A stretch of DNA of 64,000 nt from Lederbergia lenta NBRC 16444 (GTDB taxonomy: Bacteria; Bacillota; Bacilli; Bacillales; Bacillaceae_C): contig NZ_BCVC01000001.1 of assembly GCF_001591545.1 (NCBI RefSeq), positions 1,488,001-1,552,000 on the forward strand. Reading direction: 5' to 3'. How positions within the stretch are numbered: the stretch's first letter is position 1; each line of letters starts with the position of its first letter. The position numbers were made by a program, and so were the translations under genes. The notes under the pieces were generated by a model. That model was not told the DNA's origin and searched no databases. It saw only the letters and a program-made list of their open reading frames with translations. Below, piece after piece: positions 58,520 through 64,000 of this stretch.

Positions 58520-59270
58520 TCGTTTTCTAGAAACATTCATCGAATATTAGCCGGATAACTCTCATTCTTTTTTCTTTAAGTCATCTTTAGTAGGCAAACG
58601 TCTTAAGTTTATCGCAATATTTTACCAAATTAAATTGTCTAACATTGAGGAAATGAAATGACTTTTGGTAATTCTATCCTTTGTTTCAACAATCTCTTTA
58701 AACTGCAGTGACCACAATTCCCCAAGAAATATATTACTTTATGGAAATTCTAGGATATTATTCAATTGAAATCACTTCAAATTGTTCCTTACTCCAGAAA
58801 CTTCCATATAGTTTAAATAAAGTAACTATGCGAACTTATTTCAAGAAACTTTCCCTTTGGCTTCAAAAGCAACTTTCGCTTTTTCTATAAAATTCCAAGT
58901 TCAAATCCTCTTTTTGCACTTTCTATTGCTTCTAGTGCAAATTGAACATGATCTTCTATCGTGCCCACGGACAAAACATTTACAGATAGTGAGTAATGTT
59001 AAACCCATTATCAAAAATTGCTGCAAAAATTTAAAGTTAGTTCATCTACGAGTAACTTTCTACTTTCTATCATAAAAGCGAGTGAAGCTATATAATAGGT
59101 GGTTGTTAAAGATACGATAAGCTCATTTGGATTTCGCACCATTCCAAACAGCCTTCACATCTGTTTTCATTCACCCATTTCTACATTTATTCATTAACAT
59201 AGTAACTGATATGTAAACTGTAGAGTAAAACAATCAAGAAAGCAGTTTACTCTACGGATGATAGTTATCA
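58520..59270. other. Gene-poor stretch with decayed coding traces
   Basis: No intact gene. On the minus strand about 58880-58985 reads VGTIEDHVQFALEAIESAKR before a stop, and the following frames are broken. It may be the remains of an enzyme gene whose family I cannot name. Confidence 0.35.
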
Positions 59271-59273
59271 CTC

Positions 59274-59560
59274 TTCTAATCTGACTTTTTGTTTACATAA
59301 AGCGTTTAGTACAACTGACACGGAACTAAATGTCAATGCGGCATCCGCAAACCAAGGGTCGAATATCCTGATTGCAGCGATTGAAATACTAAGTGTATCT
59401 TAGCCCATTATCCAAATAAGTTTTTGTTTAACGACACATACTGATTGCATCGTCCATACTGTTTTAAATCCTCGCGAATGATCATGATCATCACATTGGC
59501 CGTTTCCATTGCTACATCAGCCCCTGTACTGATGGCCATCCTACGATAAAACACGCGAGG
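59274..59560 (-). pseudogene. 3' remnant of a heavy-metal P-type ATPase (CopA/ZntA type)
   Basis: Shifting minus-strand frames give MAISTGADVAMETANVMIM, then TVWTMQSVCVVKQKLIWIM and a stop. DTLSISIAAIRIFDPWFADA and ALTFSSVSVVLNAL follow, ending at TGA near 59275. This is the last part of a copper/zinc P1B ATPase (G-T-x-D-V-A-M-E, K-Q-N-L-F-W, S-S-x-S-V-V-x-N-A-L). The phosphorylation and metal-binding domains are gone, and at least one stop and one frameshift remain. Confidence 0.8.
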
Positions 59561-59724
59561 GGGTATTTAAAATTCCAAAAATAATTACTATTATTCCTAA
59601 AACTACTCCAACATACCCAACACGGTATATAAAGTGTTAATTTTAAAGGGAAAAACCGTCTCCCTTCACTACACATGTTAGTAAATTTCATGCGTTCGAG
59701 AAGAGCCCATACCAGGGTATTTCA

Positions 59725-60819
59725 TTATATAATTCCCGGTAAAGTCACCCAGAAAGTATTGCTCGTACTAGTCGTATCAATTCCAATTTCACCTTGATGG
59801 TGTCGTTCGATAATTTCCTTTGAGATCGCAAGTCCTAATCCCGAACCTCCAGTCATGCGGCTTCGGGAAGAATCAAGTCGGTAAAACCGGCTAAATACTT
59901 TTTCTCTTTCTATTTCCGGTATTGGTTTGCTTGGTCCTGTAACCGAAATACAGTAATCCTTTCCTCGCTTCTCTCCTGCCAATAAAATTGGCCCGTCTCC
60001 CTCATAATAGCGAATAGCATTTTCCAGCAAATTGCTAATGACCTGTTGTATTCCCACGACATGGATATCTACCTTTCCTGATTCAATCTCTAGTAGTATC
60101 GGAATATTCTTTTGTTCCAAAGTCCTTTCAAACATCGCAACGCATTGATTCAGTATAGGTTTGATTTCATATGTTTCTTTTTCAACAATCGATTGGACTG
60201 ACAGGTAATCCCATTCTTTTAATTGTTCAAGTTGTTCAAGCATTTGAGACAATCGGTTTGATTCTTGATGTAGGGATGCGAAAAGTACCTGATCTCCTAT
60301 AATATCTCCATCTTTCAATGCTAGCAGATAACCATTTAAATTCGATAAGGGGGTTCTTATTTCATGTGATATGTCTGTAACAAGTCTGTTCCGATGTTGT
60401 TCATTCATTTGTAACTGAGCAATTAGCCCGTTGTACTGTATAGCCAACTGACCGATTTCATCATCTTGATATACTTCTACTGGTTCTGGAGAATGACCAA
60501 GCTTCAACTCTTTGGTAGATTGTATCAAACCTCGGATCGGTTGAATAAAACGTTTAATAAAATAAAAGTGTAGAACACTACCAATAAAAGCAGCCATAAT
60601 CATTAAGATCCATAGGTAACTAAGCAGGGTACGATTAAATCGCTGTTGCCGGGGTGTATCCAAATTCCCTACTTCTACCGCTAAAAAGCATGCAGTACTA
60701 TAAATAGCCCAACCACTTATGGCAGTTACCATCACAACAACTAAAATATTTAAAAACGTTAAACGCCATAGAAATCCGATTGGTATGAAGCGGACAAAAA
60801 AGTTATATATTCGAGACAA
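59725..60819 (-). CDS. Sensor histidine kinase
   Basis: A membrane histidine kinase of 364 residues from a TTG at 60819 (AGGGGAATGGGG upstream). A longer frame reaches 60888 but overlaps the regulator gene by 86 bases. Two membrane helices enclose an external loop of only about 20 residues, with a cysteine at the membrane edge (STACFLAV). Then come HAMP (IKRFIQPIRGLIQSTKE), H-box VTDISHEIRTPLSN, N-box SNLLENAIRYY and GGSGLGLAISKEI. The tiny loop suggests membrane-level or partner-based sensing. Confidence 0.9.
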   Translation of the reverse strand: MSRIYNFFVRFIPIGFLWRLTFLNILVVVMVTAISGWAIYSTACFLAVEVGNLDTPRQQRFNRTLLSYLWILMIMAAFIGSVLHFYFIKRFIQPIRGLIQSTKELKLGHSPEPVEVYQDDEIGQLAIQYNGLIAQLQMNEQHRNRLVTDISHEIRTPLSNLNGYLLALKDGDIIGDQVLFASLHQESNRLSQMLEQLEQLKEWDYLSVQSIVEKETYEIKPILNQCVAMFERTLEQKNIPILLEIESGKVDIHVVGIQQVISNLLENAIRYYEGDGPILLAGEKRGKDYCISVTGPSKPIPEIEREKVFSRFYRLDSSRSRMTGGSGLGLAISKEIIERHHQGEIGIDTTSTSNTFWVTLPGII

Positions 60820-61489
60820 ACTTGTACCCCATTCCCCTAACAGTTTGGACACGCTTTGGTTTCGATGGATATACTTCAATTTTTTCACGAAGTTTTTTTA
60901 TATGCGCGTCAATGGTACGGTCCATCACACTTCTTTCCATGCTAGGGTGAATTTGCCCGATAAGTTGCTCACGTGACAATACGATATCTGGATTCTGCAT
61001 GAAGTAATACAATAGATTAAACTCATATTTTGTTAGTTTTATAGCTTTTCCGTAAAGTAAGACTTCTCCTTTTCTTGGCATGATACATAACCCCTCGTAG
61101 ACAATTTTTTGACAAAACTGTTCAGTTCGCCGTAATACAGCCTCCATTTGAGCGATAAGTTCATTTGGATCAAATGGTTTTGTTAGATAGGCATCTGCTC
61201 CTAATCTTAAACCACAAATTTTATCCTCAATTCGTACTTTTGCTGAAAGCATGATAACCGAAACCTCATTATGCTTTTGCTCACGAATCCAAGTGCAAAA
61301 TTCTTCGCCACTAACCTTTGGAAGCATGAGGTCCAATATGATTAAACAAGGTTGATGTTCTAGAAAAACCACTTTCGCTTCTTCTCCATCACTTGCTTCC
61401 ACAACATCATATCCATTTTTCTTTAAATAGATGAGTATGAGATTTCGAATCATTTTATCATCTTCGACAACCATAATCCTTTGTTTCAT
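60803..61489 (-). CDS. OmpR-family response regulator
   Basis: A 228-residue regulator starting MKQRIMVVEDDKMIRNLILI (AGAGGTGATTCCT upstream). Receiver domain: D53 in LIILDLMLPKVSGEEF, acidic pair E9-D10, and K in SAKVRIEDK. The C-terminal winged helix shows LTKYEFNLLYYFMQNPDIVL and RTIDAHIKKLREK. It slightly overlaps the downstream kinase gene. It is encoded with a CcdA/thioredoxin operon, so redox-responsive control is inferred. Confidence 0.94.
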   Translation of the reverse strand: MKQRIMVVEDDKMIRNLILIYLKKNGYDVVEASDGEEAKVVFLEHQPCLIILDLMLPKVSGEEFCTWIREQKHNEVSVIMLSAKVRIEDKICGLRLGADAYLTKPFDPNELIAQMEAVLRRTEQFCQKIVYEGLCIMPRKGEVLLYGKAIKLTKYEFNLLYYFMQNPDIVLSREQLIGQIHPSMERSVMDRTIDAHIKKLREKIEVYPSKPKRVQTVRGMGYKFVSNI

Positions 61490-61529
61490 AGGAATCACCT
61501 CTATTCTTAGTTTATACAATAGAAGAGTC

Positions 61530-62108
61530 CTATTGCATCATTTCAAACTGCTGTACCATGAAATCATAATTCATTGCACCCATCATTACAAATTGGATGC
61601 GCCCATTCGAATCAATCATATAGGTTGTAGGGTACGCCAAAACTTGAAATTCTTTTGAGACAGCTGATTCGTTATCCAAAGGTATTTTTAACGACAGGTT
61701 TAATTCGTCAACAAATTTAGGAACATTTTTTGAACTCGATTCCGTTTCAGATAAATTCACAGCTAATACTTGTACATCTTTATTATCTTGGAACTTTTGC
61801 ATATCAGGCATCTCGGCGCGACATGGCGGACACCATGTTGCCCAAAAATTTAGCATGACTCGTTTACCTCTATAATCCGACAACTTCACTACCTCTCCGT
61901 CTAGAGTAGTAAGTTCAAAATCAGGAGCAAGCTCACCTTTACGAATTCCTGGATTACTATATTCACTAATTTCTCCTGAATTATATATTTGCTCCGAGGT
62001 TGCACTACCATATTCCCGAGCAGCTTTTTCATTTGAAGCGGCTAATAACTCATAAGTTGTCCAACCAACTAACCCTATGACTATGACAATAAATACTACA
62101 TTCTTCAT
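61530..62108 (-). CDS. ResA-like membrane-anchored thioredoxin
   Basis: A 192-residue protein: an N-terminal membrane anchor (about 3-22) and an external TlpA/ResA-type thioredoxin domain. The active site is WCPPC (C93, C96) in LNFWATWCPPCRAEM, with cis-proline in VLAYPTTYMID. The segment APDFELTTLDGEVVKLSDYR is typical. It should be kept reduced by the adjacent CcdA and reduce disulfides outside the membrane. It lies 15 bases downstream of ccdA. Confidence 0.94.
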   Translation of the reverse strand: MKNVVFIVIVIGLVGWTTYELLAASNEKAAREYGSATSEQIYNSGEISEYSNPGIRKGELAPDFELTTLDGEVVKLSDYRGKRVMLNFWATWCPPCRAEMPDMQKFQDNKDVQVLAVNLSETESSSKNVPKFVDELNLSLKIPLDNESAVSKEFQVLAYPTTYMIDSNGRIQFVMMGAMNYDFMVQQFEMMQ

Positions 62109-62123
62109 TCCTCACTACCCCCT

Positions 62124-62882
62124 TCACCCTAATTTTTCGAACCATGTATCCTGCACTAACTTTAGTAAAAACTCGGTGATCCGTGGCATCTGGCCAGTTA
62201 ATAAGATAAACCCCATAATGATCATAATCAAAGCGCCTGTTTTCATAATTACTAGACTATGTTGAGTAATCCACTTGGTTGATCCTAGGAAAAATGTTAA
62301 GAGAAGAAATGGCAATGCAAACCCAACTACATACATGACCGTATATATGATTCCTTGACCCGGATTACTAGCTGCCAAAAATAAAATTGAACCGAAGATA
62401 GGCCCAATACAAGGTGTCCACCCAGCTGCAAAACCCATGCCCACAAAAAAAGTGCCTAAATATCCTACTGGTCTTTTTGAAGATTGAAAACGTCTTTCCT
62501 TCATTAATACTGATAAATTAATCCACCCTCCGACGAAAAGACCCATGAAGATAATGAACACTCCGGCTAAACGTTGAATAAAGAGCCCTGTATCACCAAC
62601 TAATAGTGTTTGAATAAACTGCCCTAAATAGGAAGCTCCAATGCCTAAGCTAATAAAAACAAGGGATACACCTAGCAAAAAAAATATTGAATGACTTAAT
62701 AATTTACTCCGTATTTTAATATCATGATTTCCTTGCAGTTCCTTAACACTGATTCCAGTAACATAAGATAAGTACGCAGGAAAAATTGGTAACACACAAG
62801 GCGATAAAAATGATATTGTCCCTGCTCCTAACGCCAAAAACATTCCTATTACTAACATCGTATCTGTCTCAATCCCACCCAC
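62124..62882 (-). CDS. CcdA-family thiol-disulfide transporter, third copy
   Basis: A 252-residue CcdA with redox cysteines in SFLSPCVLPIFPAYLSYVTG (C29) and GWTPCIGPIF. The GTG start at 62882 has AGGAGG 9 bases upstream and overlaps the previous gene by 14 bases, implying coupling. It is clearly diverged from the two FGDFQGF-ending copies. It should pass electrons to the ResA-like protein encoded next. Confidence 0.93.
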   Translation of the reverse strand: MGGIETDTMLVIGMFLALGAGTISFLSPCVLPIFPAYLSYVTGISVKELQGNHDIKIRSKLLSHSIFFLLGVSLVFISLGIGASYLGQFIQTLLVGDTGLFIQRLAGVFIIFMGLFVGGWINLSVLMKERRFQSSKRPVGYLGTFFVGMGFAAGWTPCIGPIFGSILFLAASNPGQGIIYTVMYVVGFALPFLLLTFFLGSTKWITQHSLVIMKTGALIMIIMGFILLTGQMPRITEFLLKLVQDTWFEKLG

Positions 62883-63531
62883 TTATGCCACCCTCCTTCT
62901 TTTTCCGAAAAACAATTAATAGACAACATATTATGAGAAGTAAAACCAAAAACCATGATGCCATTGTATAACCAAATACCATTGTGATTGGCATCACAAC
63001 TGTCAATCCTAAACTTCCCACACTCCATCCAAGGAATATCAATAGATTCAACCAATAAATAGATACATACTCACGTAAAACTACAAATGCTACATTTAAT
63101 AAAGCGATTAAACCCATATATCGGATTGAATAAGTATTGTCATTCCAAATAATTTGCATAAATTCATACACAAATGAGGAGATTAAAAATATATGTGTAA
63201 AGGTCGTTAAAAATGGAAGTATATCTATTCTTCCACGTTTAGATTGAATCATGATTGTTATTACACTCAATAGAATAGCTAAGTAAAATGCATATGCGTC
63301 ACTCGGATAAGACAATATGGCCAACGGATCTGCTATAAAGACCGAAAAGTTTAATAAGATTTTCCCAAGCCAAATAAAAATAATAAAGTTTGTCAGTTGA
63401 CCCACTATTTCTTCCACATAGATTTTCTTTTTTTCTTTTGCTAAATCACTTAATAAGTAGTATGTGAGAGATCCCACACTGAAACTTAAAATGATAATAC
63501 CGATTGACGATTGTATACTCGACATTCCCAC
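62869..63531 (-). CDS. Polytopic membrane protein of unknown function
   Basis: A 220-residue protein with about seven membrane helices from a GTG at 63531 (GGAGG 7 bases upstream; TTG at 63537 is too close). Examples are IGIIILSFSVGSLTYYLLSD and VVMPITMVFGYTMASWFLVL. It ends in a cytoplasmic basic-acidic tail RKKKEGGISGWD. No CXXC, heme histidine pair or family motif stands out. It is first gene of the ccdA-thioredoxin-two-component operon, so a role in envelope redox or signal input is plausible. Confidence 0.75.
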   Translation of the reverse strand: MGMSSIQSSIGIIILSFSVGSLTYYLLSDLAKEKKKIYVEEIVGQLTNFIIFIWLGKILLNFSVFIADPLAILSYPSDAYAFYLAILLSVITIMIQSKRGRIDILPFLTTFTHIFLISSFVYEFMQIIWNDNTYSIRYMGLIALLNVAFVVLREYVSIYWLNLLIFLGWSVGSLGLTVVMPITMVFGYTMASWFLVLLLIICCLLIVFRKKKEGGISGWD

Positions 63532-63635
63532 ACTCAAACCTCCAGATAAAGATTGCTCAATGTCTATGTTACGAAAGGTTTATGAAAGTTTGATGAAAAT
63601 GGATAATCATTCAATTTAAATGGCTTCATCAAAAA

Positions 63636-63667
63636 AGACGACTGGAATAAATTTTCCAGAGTCGTCT
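63636..63667 (-). terminator. Terminator of the methyltransferase gene
   Basis: AGACGACTGGAA and TTCCAGAGTCGTCT pair with a small bulge, and TTTTTT follows on the minus strand. Confidence 0.85.
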
Positions 63668-63728
63668 ATTATTATTGATTAACTATATTGAATCATTTCT
63701 CCAAACCAATATTATTGCTTTAATTCTG

Positions 63729-64000
63729 TTATTCCACTGGTTTTTTTCCAACAAATTGAATGACATGTGACAGTCCATTATGGAGTTCTCCCTCATGACG
63801 GACAACCTCTCCCATGAAAAAGTGAATGATCTGCCAATCGGCAAAGTTTTGCAAAAACTCTTCCGGTGTATATAAAAAATTCAGATCTTTCGGTCCACCA
63901 CTCTTATAAGGGATTTGGTAATGTGAATACACCTCTGTCAGATAATAACCACCTGGCTTTACGGCTTCCTTAATACCTTGAAGTGTTCTTTTTCGAAGTT
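63729..64000 (-). CDS. Class I SAM-dependent methyltransferase, 5' part beyond the window
   Basis: The minus-strand frame is open to the right edge, giving about 90 C-terminal residues. LRKRTLQGIKEAVKPGGYYL is the strand-turn KPGG hallmark, then YTPEEFLQNFADWQIIHFFM and a C-terminal HVIQFVGKKP. This resembles the TehB/methyltransf_25-type small-molecule methyltransferases. Substrate cannot be told. A terminator follows. Confidence 0.85.
   Translation of the reverse strand, partial: LRKRTLQGIKEAVKPGGYYLTEVYSHYQIPYKSGGPKDLNFLYTPEEFLQNFADWQIIHFFMGEVVRHEGELHNGLSHVIQFVGKKPVE

Overview
The window is low-GC Firmicute DNA from a spore-forming Bacillaceae. Spore genes (sspN, tlp, sirA, spoIIP, a gerA-type operon), Gram-positive parE/parC, lexA/yneA and strong AGGAGG-type ribosome sites all point there. 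The backbone follows the Bacillus subtilis yne region: parC-parE-yneT/plsY, yneR-yneQ-yneP-tlp-sspN-citB, yneK, ccdA, yneF-sirA-tkt-ynzC-yneB-yneA/lexA, with accessory DNA inserted between these blocks. An Oceanobacillus/Virgibacillus-like genus is plausible, but that is inference. No tRNA, rRNA, CRISPR array or intact insertion sequence was seen.

Layout: 1-1020 holds the start of argC with a promoter overlapping an ArgR box. 1108-13171 is the conserved block from parC to aconitase, including two short spore/Fur-type genes (sspN and an FbpB-like gene). 13420-14122 is a badly decayed thermonuclease. 14179-16717 is a stress group (GlsB-type membrane protein, membrane transglycosylase, RsbR-type STAS protein, YflT-type protein) with two candidate sigma-B promoters. 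16889-21058 is a four-gene germinant receptor operon (A, B, C and a small D protein). It is followed by a LysM-3D wall protein, an MFS transporter, small membrane proteins, sbcDC, a DUF1659-DUF2922-YvrJ trio, yneK, paired fluC genes and ccdA. 32211-35409 is remnant-rich. 35727-41010 is the yneF to lexA block, followed by a SpoIIP paralogue.

From 42500 to the right edge the DNA is mostly accessory. Two loci stand out. At 43436-46229 a 657-residue protein joins a complete PrsW-type intramembrane protease domain to a C-terminal DNA/RNA non-specific endonuclease domain. It is followed by a DUF1963/YwqG-like gene that is a candidate immunity protein. At 51396-56147 three tandem sirtuin-like genes of the macrodomain-linked (SirTM) type lie with an HD hydrolase, a truncated nicotinate phosphoribosyltransferase, mnmA and a divergent HxlR regulator. 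The regulator's promoter/operator region is duplicated between two of the sirtuins, recording a tandem duplication.

At 59725-63531 five genes form an envelope redox operon: membrane protein, CcdA, ResA-like thioredoxin, response regulator and histidine kinase. This is the third ccdA homologue in the window. The right edge cuts a methyltransferase gene. Pseudogenes (thermonuclease, methyltransferase, dnaB 3' end, P-type ATPase 3' end, truncated pncB) are frequent, so the accessory parts are turning over by decay and recombination.
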